Positions 19,509-26,832 of a stretch of 37,253 nt of DNA are shown piece by piece. The position numbers and the translations under genes are program-made. The stretch is taken from positions 9,636 to 46,888 of the forward strand of contig NZ_MJGI01000006.1 of NCBI RefSeq assembly GCF_001864835.1, given 5' to 3'. Numbering within the stretch: the stretch's first letter is position 1; every line of letters starts with the position of its first letter. The notes beneath the pieces are model-generated. The model was not told the origin of the DNA. It did no database searches and saw only the letters and a program-made list of their open reading frames with translations. Source of the stretch: Curtobacterium sp. MCBA15_001. GTDB taxonomy: Bacteria > Actinomycetota > Actinomycetes > Actinomycetales > Microbacteriaceae.

Positions 19509-20049
19509 GACGGACGGCCTGGAGGCTCGGCTCGCCGCCGTCACGTCACTCGCCTCGCGCGCGCGGTCGGCTGCTGCCGCCGGCCGTCGGTCCGTCGTCC
19601 TGGTCGACGGGCGCTCCGGGACGGGCAAGACGACGCTGGGGGATGCGCTCGGCGCGGCGCTCGGGTGGAGGGTCGTACACCTCGATGACGTGTACCCGGG
19701 GTGGGACGGTCTGCGTGCTGCCGCCGATGCAGTTCCGCGTGACGTGCTCGGGACGGCCTCCGGTTACCGGCGGTGGGACTGGGCGGCCTCGGCGCCGGGG
19801 GACTGGGTGTCGCTGGACCCCGGCGCGCCGATCGTGGTCGAGGGGTGCGGGGCCCTGTCGCGGGCGTCCGCGCCGATGGCGTCGGTGCGGGTGTGGCTCG
19901 CAGCGGACGACGCGGTGCGGAAGCGTCGGGCGCTGGACCGGGACGGTGCCGTCTTCGCGGCCGAGTGGGAGCGGTGGGCGGCGCAGGAGGACGCGTTCAT
20001 CGCCCGGGAGGACCCCGCGTCCCTGGCCGAGGTGGTGCTGCGGTCGTAG
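19501..20049 (+). CDS. P-loop kinase, uridine-kinase-like
   Basis: 182-residue nucleotide-binding protein with a Walker A at LVDGRSGTGKTTLGDAL (about 34-50), an acidic HLDDVYPGWDGL after the second strand (typical of uridine/pantothenate-kinase-like folds), VVEGCGALS as the third strand, and a basic lid RKRRALDRDG. It probably phosphorylates a small molecule, but the substrate is not evident. The GTG at 19501 lies inside the end of ykoC (8-bp overlap), so it is co-translated with a thiamine-precursor transporter. A salvage role is a reasonable guess only. A near copy of the motif CTGGAGGCCCG is at 19519-19529 within its fifth to eighth codons. Confidence 0.8.
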   Translation: MPETDGLEARLAAVTSLASRARSAAAAGRRSVVLVDGRSGTGKTTLGDALGAALGWRVVHLDDVYPGWDGLRAAADAVPRDVLGTASGYRRWDWAASAPGDWVSLDPGAPIVVEGCGALSRASAPMASVRVWLAADDAVRKRRALDRDGAVFAAEWERWAAQEDAFIAREDPASLAEVVLRS

Positions 20050-20082
20050 CGGTCCGCTCGGCTGCCTTGTGGCTCGGGCTCG

Positions 20083-20427
20083 CTACGCCCAGCCGAGTTC
20101 GTGCAGGCGCTCGTCGTCGATGCCGTGGAAGTGCCCGATCTCGTGCACGAGGGTGGTGTGCACCTCGTCGCGGAGTTCCTCGATCGTGTCGCACTCGGCG
20201 AGGTGCTGCTTGCGGAACACCACGATGCGGTCGGGGAGCTCGCCGAAGCCGTACTGGCCGCGTTCGGTGGCCGCGACGCCGTCGTAGATGCCGAACAGGT
20301 CGGAGCCGTCCTCCGGTTCGTCCTCGACGACGAAGACGACGTTGTCGAGGCTGTCGACCATCGCGTCGGGCAGCAGGTCGAGCTCGTCGGTCACGAGTTG
20401 CTCGAACGCCTCGGCGGACATCTCCAT
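20083..20427 (-). CDS. Small zincin-type metallopeptidase
   Basis: 114-residue protein of the minimal zincin (Zincin_1/PF06262-like) family, function little known. The zinc site is plain near the C-terminus: HTTLVHEIGHFHGIDDERL, i.e. HExxHxxGxxD with two His and an Asp as likely ligands and Glu as general base. The N-terminal part (FEQLVTDELDLLPDAMVDSLDNVVFVVEDEP) is also typical. The ATG at 20427 is chosen; a second in-frame ATG two codons later (20421) is possible, and neither has a strong ribosome site. It is convergent with the kinase gene, leaving 33 bp between the stop codons. Confidence 0.88.
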   Translation of the reverse strand: MEMSAEAFEQLVTDELDLLPDAMVDSLDNVVFVVEDEPEDGSDLFGIYDGVAATERGQYGFGELPDRIVVFRKQHLAECDTIEELRDEVHTTLVHEIGHFHGIDDERLHELGWA

Positions 20428-20643
20428 CACGGACCCGATCGTGGCACACCCGCCTGGGCGCCCCGCCTCGTGATGCGGACCAGCCATCTGCGTTCCGCAG
20501 TCCGACGTGCCGGACGAGCCCCGAGCCTCCCGCCCGACCCGGCGCCGTGTCTTGCAGTTTCTCGGGCGGATGGCTTGCGTCCCGCGGCGAAGCTCGCGCC
20601 AGCGGCGAAGCCGCACGCCGCCGGAGGCGGCCCAACAAACACA

Positions 20644-20684
20644 GAAGGAGAACCCGGTTGCGTTACGCAACAGGGTTCTCCTTC
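20644..20684 (-). terminator. Terminator of tRNA-His
   Basis: 12-bp stem GAAGGAGAACCC (20644-20655) with GGGTTCTCCTTC (20673-20684), and inside it a second stem GTTGCG/CGCAAC. On the minus strand it is followed by TGTGTTTGTT, a T-rich tail, 20 nt after the tRNA 3' end. Confidence 0.88.
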
Positions 20685-20703
20685 GACTGATCTTCATCAG
20701 CAC

Positions 20704-20779
20704 TGGGGTGAATAACGGGTCTCGAACCCGCGACCTCCTAGACCACAACCAGGCGCTCTACCAACTGAGCTATATCCAC
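20704..20779 (-). tRNA. tRNA-His (GTG)
   Basis: Full cloverleaf on the minus strand. Acceptor GTGGATA with TATTCAC, D-arm GCTCAGTTGGTAGAGC, anticodon stem CCTGG/CTAGG with loop TTGTGGT (anticodon GTG), T-arm GCGGG-TTCGAGA-CCCGT, discriminator C, and an encoded CCA at 20704-20706. The base before the 5' end (20780) is G on this strand, giving the G(-1):C73 pair special to tRNA-His. A likely -10 box TACTAT lies at 20816-20821. Confidence 0.97.
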
Positions 20780-20846
20780 CATGTTCACCCCGGCGAGCCG
20801 GAAGCAACCACTCAATAGTAGTACATGCTGACGGCGCCGGGGGACA

Positions 20847-21485
20847 CTACTCGGCGGGCTGCTGTGCCAGGCGCGGGGCCCAGGCGGCGACGACCTCGGC
20901 GGAGACCGCGCGGACGTCCTCGGTGGACGGGCCGGGGTCGGCGACGAAGCCGGCGCGGCGGTAGTACTCGAGTTCGCGGATGGACTCGAGGATGTCCGCG
21001 AGGGCCCGGTGTCCGCCGTGCTTCTCGGGGGCGTTGAAGTACACGCGCGGGAACCAGCGGCGGCAGAGCTCCTTGATGCTCGACACGTCGACGCTGCGGT
21101 AGTGCAGGTGCCCGTCGACTCGCGGCATGTACTTCGCCAGGAACGCCCGGTCGGTGCCGATGGTGTTGCCTGCCAGTGGAGCGGCACCCTCGGCGGGGAC
21201 GTGGGCGAGGATGTACTCGAGCACCTGGTACTCGGCGTCCGCCAGGGAGACGCCGTTGGGGATCTCCTCGGACAGGCCCGAGGTCTGGTGCATGTTCGTG
21301 ACGAACTCGTTCATGTTGTCGAGCGCCGACTGGTCGGGCTTGATCACGATGTCGAACCCGGGGTGCACGGGGTTGAGGTCGAAGTCGGTGATGACGACGG
21401 CCACCTCGACGAGTTCGTCGACCTCGACGTCGAGGCCCGTCATCTCGCAGTCGATCCAGACGAGGCGGTCATTCGCGGTTGCCAT
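20847..21485 (-). CDS. orn: Oligoribonuclease
   Basis: 3'-5' exonuclease of the DEDDh family that removes the last 2-5 nt RNA fragments; cytosolic. 212 residues. Catalytic residues: Asp and Glu in [11 protein letters not shown] (about 8-18), Asp in [15 protein letters not shown], and the His/Asp pair in [13 protein letters not shown]. The C-terminus is extended by about 25 residues compared with the Escherichia coli protein, common in actinobacteria. The ATG at 21485 is supported by a TAGGAT box ending 7 nt upstream (21493-21498), which would give a leaderless mRNA; the same bases include AGGA, a weak ribosome site alternative. Confidence 0.96.
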   Translation of the reverse strand: MATANDRLVWIDCEMTGLDVEVDELVEVAVVITDFDLNPVHPGFDIVIKPDQSALDNMNEFVTNMHQTSGLSEEIPNGVSLADAEYQVLEYILAHVPAEGAAPLAGNTIGTDRAFLAKYMPRVDGHLHYRSVDVSSIKELCRRWFPRVYFNAPEKHGGHRALADILESIRELEYYRRAGFVADPGPSTEDVRAVSAEVVAAWAPRLAQQPAE

Positions 21486-21615
21486 GCCGACGATCCTATT
21501 CCCGCCTCCGGTGGTCGCCAGGACGGGTGGGGACGGACAGGACGTGTGCCGGGTGTCGTGTCGGCGGGCGTGTGTGCGCGGAGTGCGGTGCTGGTCCGCC
21601 GTGGGGCCCTGCCGT

Positions 21616-21660
21616 CTGGAGGCCCGGTGCCGGTCCGCCGGACCGCTCCCGGGCCTCCAA
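21616..21660. repeat. Inverted pair of the CTGGAGGCCCG motif
   Basis: CTGGAGGCCCG at 21616-21626 and its near complement CGGGCCTCCAA at 21650-21660, 23 bp apart; the space between also has GGTCC-GCC-GGACC. Exact copies of the motif recur at 18668 (minus), 24296 and 31707. Confidence 0.7.
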
Positions 21661-21719
21661 GCGGTCGCGCCCCGCGCCCCGGTCCCGTTCCGGCCGCTCG
21701 CTTGTGGCCCGTTCGCTCC

Positions 21720-21779
21720 GCGAGCGGGCGGTATGTCGGGGTGGGACGGCCGCCGGACCCCGCGCTTCCGCCCGTTCGC
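21720..21779 (+). repeat. 60-bp dispersed palindrome, copy C
   Basis: Arms GCGAGCGGGCGG (21720-21731) and CCGCCCGTTCGC (21768-21779), one mismatch. Inner bases (GGGGTGGG) give forward orientation. Confidence 0.83.
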
Positions 21780-21840
21780 GCTCCGGGCGCGCGCCCGCCG
21801 ACGCGCTCGTCCGCGGGGACCGAGCTCGCGCCGCCAGACG

Positions 21841-21901
21841 CGCGAACGGGCGGAATGCCAGCGCCCTCCTCGAGAGGACCCCGGCATTTCGCCCGTTCAC
21901 G
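21841..21901 (-). repeat. 60-bp dispersed palindrome, copy D
   Basis: Arms GAACGGGCGGAATGCC (21844-21859) and GGCATTTCGCCCGTTC (21883-21898), 15 of 16 pairs. Reverse orientation relative to copy C 60 bp away; the spacer itself contains CCTCCTCGAGAGGA. Confidence 0.87.
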
Positions 21902-21935
21902 AAAAGCCGCAGAGCAGCGCCCGCGCGCGCCCGAG

Positions 21936-23210
21936 TCAGACCATCTCGCCCGCGCCGATCGCCTCGGCCTCGACCCGTGCGGGCTCCTCGCCGTCGTCCA
22001 CGCGCCGGAGCACCTTCGCCGTCACCAGCGTCACCACGAAGGCCACCGTGACGGACGCCCCCGCGAAGACGTACGCAGCAGCAGGGGAGTACGCGTCGGC
22101 GAGCAGCGTGGCCACGGGTGGAGCGATCGCGCCGCCGATGAAGCGCACCGCGGAGTAGGCGCTGGACGCGACCGAGCGGGGGAGGTCGGTGGCCTCCATC
22201 ACGCACTCGGTCAGGACGGTGTTGAGCACGCCGAGCACCAGCCCGCCGATGATCACGCAGATGATGAGGCCGACCTGGGACCGCACCACGACGGCCGCGG
22301 CGAACAGGTCGAGCGCCAGCAGCGGCAGCGCGATCCGGAGCACGGTGGTCCGACGGAGCCGGGCGGTCAGCATCGGAGCGACCCAGACGGACGTGACCGC
22401 CAGGCCGACGCCCCAGCCGAAGAACGTGAACCCGATGCCGAGCGCACCGAAGCCCAGCGGGAACGGGGTGTACGCCAGCAGGACGAAGAAGCCGATGTTG
22501 TAGAACAGCGCGGTCGCGGCGAGGGCAGCCAGCGCCGGACGACCGAGCGCGCGGAACGGTGCGGAGAGCTTCGTCGGGACGGGCTTCTCCAGGCTGGAGG
22601 ACTTCAGCATCACGGCGACGGCGATGAACGCGATCGCCATCAGCGTCGTCACACCGAAGAACGGGCCGCGCCAGCTGACCGACCCGAGCAGCCCACCGAC
22701 GAGCGGGCCGATCGCGATGCCGAGCCCGAGCGCGGCCTCGTACAGGATGATCGCGGAAGCCGTACCGCCCGATGCCGCGCCGACGATGGTGGCGAGTGCG
22801 GTGGAGATGAACAGCGCGTTGCCGAGTCCCCAGCCCGCGCGGAAGTCGATGATCGTCCAGACGTCGTTCGACACGGCGGCCAGCACGGAGAACACGACGA
22901 TCAGGCCGAGACCGATCATCAGCGTGCGCTTCGGCCCGATGCGGCTCGACACCCAGCTCGTGAAGAACATCGCCACACCGGTCACGGCGAGGTAGCTGGT
23001 GAAGAGGAGCTCGGTCTGCGCGGGCGTGGCCTTGAGCGATCCCGCGATGGCCGGGAGGATCGGGTCGACGAGGCCGATGCCCATGAAGGCGACGACACAG
23101 GCGAAGGCGATCGCCCAGACCGCCTTGGACTGCTTCAGGATGCTGCCGGTCTGTGCCGACGAGCCGGTCTGTGCCGATGAGCCGGTCTGTGCCGGTGCGT
23201 GCGCGTTCAC
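21936..23210 (-). CDS. MFS transporter (drug-exporter type)
   Basis: Proton-driven efflux protein of the major facilitator superfamily, 424 residues, about 12 hydrophobic segments. The first helix reads AFACVVAFMGIGLVDPILPAIA, the pattern of DHA1-type exporters. Loop 2-3 holds SSRIGPKRTLMIG, the conserved Gly/Arg/Lys motif A, and helix 5 holds GLGIAIGPLVGGLLG (motif C), typical of drug:H+ antiporters. Its N-terminus carries a triplicated AQTGSS hexapeptide from an 18-bp DNA repeat. The GTG start overlaps the marR stop by 4 bp, so it is co-translated with its probable repressor. Substrate unknown. Confidence 0.92.
   Translation of the reverse strand: MNAHAPAQTGSSAQTGSSAQTGSILKQSKAVWAIAFACVVAFMGIGLVDPILPAIAGSLKATPAQTELLFTSYLAVTGVAMFFTSWVSSRIGPKRTLMIGLGLIVVFSVLAAVSNDVWTIIDFRAGWGLGNALFISTALATIVGAASGGTASAIILYEAALGLGIAIGPLVGGLLGSVSWRGPFFGVTTLMAIAFIAVAVMLKSSSLEKPVPTKLSAPFRALGRPALAALAATALFYNIGFFVLLAYTPFPLGFGALGIGFTFFGWGVGLAVTSVWVAPMLTARLRRTTVLRIALPLLALDLFAAAVVVRSQVGLIICVIIGGLVLGVLNTVLTECVMEATDLPRSVASSAYSAVRFIGGAIAPPVATLLADAYSPAAAYVFAGASVTVAFVVTLVTAKVLRRVDDGEEPARVEAEAIGAGEMV
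23150..23200. repeat. 18-bp tandem repeat in the MFS gene
   Basis: Roughly three units of GCCGGTCTGTGCCGATGA, coding on the minus strand for repeated AQTGSS in the cytosolic N-terminus of the transporter. Confidence 0.8.
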
Positions 23211-23641
23211 GCGGTGATCTCCGATCTGGTCCTCGATGCGATGAGGGCCGAGGCTTCGTGCAGGACGTCCCACTGCGCTTCGTCGAGGTCCGCGAACAGC
23301 GGCCCGACGGTGTGGGTGAGGGTGGCGCGCCAGGCGGCGAGCCGCTCGGCGCCGGCCGGGGCGAGCGCGATGCGCTGCCCGCGGGAGTCGTCGGGGTCCA
23401 CGGACCGGACGACCAGGTCGTCGGCGAGCATGCCCGCGACCAGCCGGGTCATCGTGGGCTGCGACACCCGCGAGGCCTTGGCGAGTTCACCGAGCCGCTG
23501 CGTTCCCCCGGACTCGAGGATGCCGAGCGTGCGCCACACCGCTTGCGACGTGGTGTTCCCGGTGGACTGCAGGGCGGTGCGGATCAGCCGGTTGACGGAG
23601 ACGAGGAGCGTCTCGATCGTCTGCTCGCGCGTTGATTCCAT
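23207..23641 (-). CDS. MarR family regulator
   Basis: Winged-helix transcriptional regulator, 144 residues. The reading head is LGELAKASRVSQPTMTRLVAGMLADDLVVRSVDPDDSRGQRIALAPAG, with the recognition helix around SQPTMTRLVAGM and the conserved wing D-x-R-G. It precedes and overlaps an MFS exporter gene, the standard layout for a ligand-released repressor of efflux. The operator is visible: a perfect TATAGCA-A-TGCTATA palindrome at 23652-23666 overlaps the likely -10 box of marR itself (TATAGT, 23648-23653). The box ends 6 nt before the ATG, so the mRNA is probably leaderless and autoregulated. The effector is unknown. Confidence 0.94.
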   Translation of the reverse strand: MESTREQTIETLLVSVNRLIRTALQSTGNTTSQAVWRTLGILESGGTQRLGELAKASRVSQPTMTRLVAGMLADDLVVRSVDPDDSRGQRIALAPAGAERLAAWRATLTHTVGPLFADLDEAQWDVLHEASALIASRTRSEITA

Positions 23642-23647
23642 GCACTA

Positions 23648-23668
23648 ACTATATAGCAATGCTATAGA
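23648..23668. promoter_or_regulatory. MarR operator with divergent -10 boxes
   Basis: Perfect palindrome TATAGCA-A-TGCTATA (23652-23666), strikingly AT-rich for this DNA. On the minus strand TATAGT (23648-23653) serves marR; on the plus strand TATAGA (23663-23668) lies 34 nt before the ATG of the acidic protein at 23703. Binding at one site could block both. Confidence 0.8.
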
Positions 23669-23702
23669 TCGGGCAACAGGTGTCCCTGGTAGACAGGACG
23701 GC

Positions 23703-23993
23703 ATGAGCGACAACACCATCCACGAGGGCGACGAGTACACCGCCATCTACCACGAGGGCCCGTTCGACGGTCAGACGGACACCCGCACCGCCACCGCTGA
23801 CGGCGTCGAGGACGAGGTCACGGTGTTCGCGGACGTCGAGGGGCTGCAGACGGCCTTCACCTACAAGGCCACGCACACCCGCCACGTGCTCGACCAGACC
23901 TCGGTCGACTACACCTACGAGCCCGACAAGTCCGACCCGGTCGACGACCTCCAGGACCGCGGCGACCGCTCCGGCGAGTTCGACCGGGAGTAG
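23703..23993 (+). CDS. Acidic hypothetical protein
   Basis: Unrecognised 96-residue protein, strongly acidic (many Asp/Glu, ending SGEFDRE). It has no signal peptide or membrane segment. The first 70 residues look like a small beta-rich fold (YTAIYHEGPFDGQTDTR, VEDEVTVFADVEGL, FTYKATHTRHVLD), followed by an acidic tail (DKSDPVDDLQDRGDRSGEF). The start is supported by AGGA upstream and by the TATAGA box in the shared control region, which places it under possible MarR control. No function is proposed. Confidence 0.72.
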   Translation: MSDNTIHEGDEYTAIYHEGPFDGQTDTRTATADGVEDEVTVFADVEGLQTAFTYKATHTRHVLDQTSVDYTYEPDKSDPVDDLQDRGDRSGEFDRE

Positions 23994-24022
23994 TCCGACC
24001 CCGCGCGACGTTGCAGGTGGGC

Positions 24023-24286
24023 ATGCAGCTCGACCTCTGGACCTCCGCCTTCTGCGCGCCGTGCGCCGCCGCCCGCCGGGTGGCCGCCGACGCGGCACGG
24101 ATCGTTCCCGGGCTCGTGCTCACCGAACGTGACGTCGCGGCACACCCCGACGACGCAGAGGACCTCGGCATCCGCTCGACCCCCACGATCATCGTGCGGC
24201 GGTCGGACGGGGCCGAGGTCTTCCGCTCACCCGGCGTCCCGTCCCGCGACCAGCTGTTGCTGGCCGTCGCGCGCGCCGTCGACTGA
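24023..24286 (+). CDS. Thioredoxin-like protein
   Basis: 87-residue thioredoxin-fold protein with the redox motif CAPC (FCAPCAAARR, Cys11 and Cys14) after the first strand QLDLWTSAF, and the cis-Pro loop STPTIIV (about 54-60). It resembles short thioredoxin/glutaredoxin-like proteins used in thiol exchange in the cytosol. ATG at 24023 is preferred; a TTG four codons earlier (24011) is possible. Its last 60 bp overlap, on the opposite strand, the extended 3' end of the DUF6716 gene. Confidence 0.85.
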   Translation: MQLDLWTSAFCAPCAAARRVAADAARIVPGLVLTERDVAAHPDDAEDLGIRSTPTIIVRRSDGAEVFRSPGVPSRDQLLLAVARAVD

Positions 24287-25963
24287 CGTCCCGGCCTGGA
24301 GGCCCGTCCCGGCTGGCCCGGTCGACCGCCGGTCCGGCTTCACTCCAGCAGGCGCTGGGCCCACCGCCACGTCAACGCCCCCGACCTCGCCCCTCGTGCC
24401 GTGCCCCGTGCCGTCCCCGCTCCTCGTGCGGTCCCCGCCGTTCAAGCGAGCGGGCGAAATGCCGTGGTGGGTCCCGCGGCGGACGCTGGCATTCCGCCCG
24501 CTCGCGGATGTGGGCGGGCTTCCTGCGGGCGGGCTTTCCGCGGGCGGGCTTCCTGCGGGCGAGCTACCTGTGAGCGGGCTTTCCGCGAGCGGGCGGAATG
24601 CCGTGGTGGGGGCGCCGACGGACGCTGGCATCTCGCCCGCTCGGGGATGCGGGCGGGGTGCGACGAGGCGTCCGAACCACCGGGCCGATCGCTTCACGGT
24701 GCGGATCGGGGCGCCGATCGCGAACGCCACGGTGCCGAGCGCCGAACGGTCCGCCGAGCCGAGGGCGTTCTTCCGTTCCCATGCCCGACGCAGCGCACCA
24801 CCGCGGCTGGTTCGGGCAGCCGGTCGGTCGACCAGGGCCCCGGCGTCGCGGTGCTGCATGAGCGACTCGGTCCGGCGGACCCAGTCGTCGTCCGATCCCG
24901 CGTGGAAGTAGTTGTCCGTCATCCACGCGGCGCGGACGGTGCCGAAGCGACCGTCCACCAGGTCGACGGCGTCGCCCTCGAGGCCGCTGTCGACGAAGAC
25001 CTCGTTGATGAGCGACCGCGCGACGCCGAAGTCCGTCAGGGTCAGCGCGGGGATCCCGCGGGCAGCGGCCTCGAGGACCGCGGTGGAGCTGATCGTCACC
25101 AGGGCGACAGCGCGGTCGAGGTGGGCGGCCATCGGACCCGTCTCGACGACGAGGTTCGGCGGGGCGTCCTCGGGCACCAGGTCGGCGTACGCGAAGGTCT
25201 CGCGATGCGTCTGGTGCTCGCCAGCGACCGCCCGGGTCTTCACCACCACGCGCCAGGTCGGGTGGCGACGGGCGGTCTCCGCGAGCCAGGCGACGACCTG
25301 GGCGCGGTCGTGCTCGGACGCCGGCACGCTCGGCTGCGCGGCGAAGACCACGGAGTCCGGGGCTGGGCTCCGGGGGTCCTGGCCCGGCGCTGCGTTCGGG
25401 TTCGAGCTCGAGCTCGAGCTCACGGCGAACGGCAGGGTGGCGAGCGCGAAGAACGGCGTCACACCGTTCTCGGTCGCCAGGGCGTCGTAGGCGCGGACCT
25501 CGCGGTGGCTGTGCAGCACGAACAGGTCCGCTCGGGCACGGGAGAACACGCCCTTCCACTTCGACGGGAACGAGATCCCGGGCAGCCCGGTCATCAGGAC
25601 CGGGCGTGGTGTCACCCGCCGGTGCACCTCGTCGATCAGCAGCTCGGCGACCGGGCCGATCGTCGACACGAGGACCGCGTCCGGCGGATCCACGCGGAGC
25701 CGCTCGACGATCGCGTCGACGTCGAGCGGGGCCGGGGGAGTAGCACTCAGGTGCGCGAGTCGTTCGTCGAGCCCGCGGAACGCCGCGCGGAGCTGGCCGG
25801 GGCTCGCCGTGCGCGGGGTCGCCACCACGAGGAGCTCCAGCGACCAGGCAGCCGGGGCTGCCGACAGCAGGTGAGCGCCCCACTTCGCGAACGAGTCGGT
25901 GTCCACGATGCCGACCACGCGCCTCCCGGCGGGAGGGACGGAACCGTCTGCCGGACCGCTCAC
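24227..25963 (-). CDS. DUF6716-type putative glycosyltransferase with repeat-derived tail
   Basis: Third gene of the neuA-neuB operon, 578 residues as read. The first 440 or so residues look like a GT-B-type transferase of the DUF6716 family: VGIVDTDSFAKWGAHLL at the N-terminus, GLPGISFPSKWKGVFSRARADLFVLHSHRE, and a C-terminal half with VVVKTRAVAGEHQTHRE, ETGPM and SSTAVLEAAARGIPALTLTDFGV. It is probably the transferase or glycan-modifying partner for the sugar made by NeuA/NeuB; this is inferred from context. From about position 24644 downward the frame enters palindrome copies F and E and the 15-bp array, giving a tail of roughly 139 residues of low complexity (RAGEMP, then repeated AGSPP). 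The native stop seems to have been replaced. GTG start from the 4-bp overlap with neuB. Confidence 0.75.
   Translation of the reverse strand: MSGPADGSVPPAGRRVVGIVDTDSFAKWGAHLLSAAPAAWSLELLVVATPRTASPGQLRAAFRGLDERLAHLSATPPAPLDVDAIVERLRVDPPDAVLVSTIGPVAELLIDEVHRRVTPRPVLMTGLPGISFPSKWKGVFSRARADLFVLHSHREVRAYDALATENGVTPFFALATLPFAVSSSSSSNPNAAPGQDPRSPAPDSVVFAAQPSVPASEHDRAQVVAWLAETARRHPTWRVVVKTRAVAGEHQTHRETFAYADLVPEDAPPNLVVETGPMAAHLDRAVALVTISSTAVLEAAARGIPALTLTDFGVARSLINEVFVDSGLEGDAVDLVDGRFGTVRAAWMTDNYFHAGSDDDWVRRTESLMQHRDAGALVDRPAARTSRGGALRRAWERKNALGSADRSALGTVAFAIGAPIRTVKRSARWFGRLVAPRPHPRAGEMPASVGAPTTAFRPLAESPLTGSSPAGSPPAESPPAGSPPTSASGRNASVRRGTHHGISPARLNGGDRTRSGDGTGHGTRGEVGGVDVAVGPAPAGVKPDRRSTGPAGTGLQAGTSVDGARDGQQQLVAGRDAG
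24446..24505 (+). repeat. 60-bp dispersed palindrome, copy E
   Basis: Arms GCGAGCGGGCGAAATGCC (24446-24463) and GGCATTCCGCCCGCTCGC (24488-24505), 17 of 18 pairs: the best-preserved copy. Forward orientation. The inner sequence GTGGTGGG and CGGACGCTGG is shared with copy F. Confidence 0.92.
24512..24586. repeat. 15-bp tandem array between palindrome copies E and F
   Basis: Five units of 15 bp (24512, 24527, 24542, 24557, 24572) near the consensus GGGCGGGCTTTCCGC; the last, GAGCGGGCTTTCCGC, runs directly into the left arm of copy F. The same unit in reverse complement makes the array at 5395-5439. On the minus strand it codes for repeated AGSPP in the DUF6716 protein tail. Confidence 0.88.
24585..24644 (+). 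repeat. 60-bp dispersed palindrome, copy F
   Basis: Arms CGAGCGGGCGGAATGCC (24586-24602) and GGCATCTCGCCCGCTCG (24627-24643), 15 of 17 pairs. Forward orientation; closely similar to copy E through most of the spacer, so one is probably a recent duplicate of the other. Confidence 0.9.
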
Positions 25964-26832
25964 GCGTCGATACGGCGCAGCTTCGCGAGCGGAGCGAGCT
26001 CGCCGGGCATGACGCGCTTGACGCCGTCGCCGAGGGCGCTCTCGATGATGCGGACGTCGCGGGCAAGCGTGGCGAGCCCGTGCGGCTCGAGCGAGGCCGC
26101 GTGGTCCGAGCCCCACATCGTGCGGTCGAGGGTGATGTGCCGCTCGATGGCCGTCGCTCCGAGCGCCACGGCCGCGACGGAGATCTGCAGGCCGGGCTCG
26201 TGCCCGGAGTACCCGACCGGCACGCCCGAGTAGCGCTGGGCCAGGGTGTCGATCATGCGCAGGTTCGCCTCGTGGGCGGGCAGCGGGTAGGTCGACGTCG
26301 CGTGCATGAGGACGAGCCGCTCGGTCCCCAGGGCCGAGACCGCGCGGTCGATCTGCTCGAGCGTCGACATGCCCGTCGACAGGATCACCGGCTTGCCCGT
26401 CGCTGCGACCGCCGCCAGCAGCCCGAGGTCCGTCACCGACGCTGAGGCGATCTTGTACGCGACGACGTTGAGGTCCTCGAGGAAGTCCACGCTCGGCTCG
26501 TCCCACGGCGACGCGAACCAGTCCAGGCCGCGCAGCGTTGCGTGGTCGCCGATCTCGATGTACTGGTCGCGGTCGAACTCGACGCGGTAGCGGTACTCCA
26601 GGTAGGTCATCTCGCCCCACGGGGTGCTGCGCGGGGTGTTCTTCATGTGCTCCGGGGTGGAGATCGCCGGGGTCCGCTTCTGGAACTTGACCGCCTGCAG
26701 CCCCGCGTCCGCCGCCACGTCGATGAGCTGCTTGGCGATCTCGACGTCGCCGTTGTGGTTGAGGCCGATCTCGCCGATCAGGTAGGCGGGGTGGCCCGCG
26801 CCGATCGTCGACGTGCCGATGGTGACCGTCAT
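25960..26832 (-). CDS. neuB: N-acetylneuraminate synthase family protein without SAF domain
   Basis: Condenses phosphoenolpyruvate with an N-acyl hexosamine to give a nonulosonic acid (sialic acid or relative). 290 residues. Barrel motifs: YLIGEIGLNHNGDVEIAKQLID (about 18-39), AVKFQKRTP, FASPWDEPSVDFLE, YKIASASVTDLGLL, PVILSTGMSTLEQI, HATSTYPLP, GYSGHEPG and IERHITLDRTMWGSDHAASLEP. The chain stops just after the barrel (GVKRVMPGELAPLAKLRRIDA), while ordinary NeuB proteins are about 340-350 residues with a C-terminal SAF/antifreeze-like domain. The stop overlaps the next gene's GTG by 4 bp, and the start overlaps neuA, so the short form is not a frameshift remnant of an obvious kind. Confidence 0.92.
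   Translation of the reverse strand: MTVTIGTSTIGAGHPAYLIGEIGLNHNGDVEIAKQLIDVAADAGLQAVKFQKRTPAISTPEHMKNTPRSTPWGEMTYLEYRYRVEFDRDQYIEIGDHATLRGLDWFASPWDEPSVDFLEDLNVVAYKIASASVTDLGLLAAVAATGKPVILSTGMSTLEQIDRAVSALGTERLVLMHATSTYPLPAHEANLRMIDTLAQRYSGVPVGYSGHEPGLQISVAAVALGATAIERHITLDRTMWGSDHAASLEPHGLATLARDVRIIESALGDGVKRVMPGELAPLAKLRRIDA

Larger units (their letters stand above)
21486..21935. other. Repeat-rich intergenic region between orn and the MFS gene
   Basis: 450 bp without a credible gene. It holds the leaderless-type promoter of orn, a pair of inverted CTGGAGGCCCG motifs (21616-21626 and, one mismatch, 21650-21660), and palindrome copies C (21720-21779) and D (21841-21901) in opposite orientation. 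Open frames here run through the palindromes on both strands and look like by-products of base composition. Confidence 0.75.

Noticed and set aside
21486..21935. Open frames on both strands in the orn-MFS gap
   Set aside because: They cross palindrome copies C and D and the inverted motif pair; there is no ribosome site or domain.
24512..24586. Possible CRISPR array from regularly spaced 15-bp units
   Set aside because: Units are contiguous without spacers and are derived from the palindrome arm; no cas genes are present.
24228..24911. Plus-strand open frames through 24129-24911 opposite the DUF6716 gene
   Set aside because: They are made of palindrome and array sequence read on the other strand, and are Arg/Ser/Pro-rich without a start signal.
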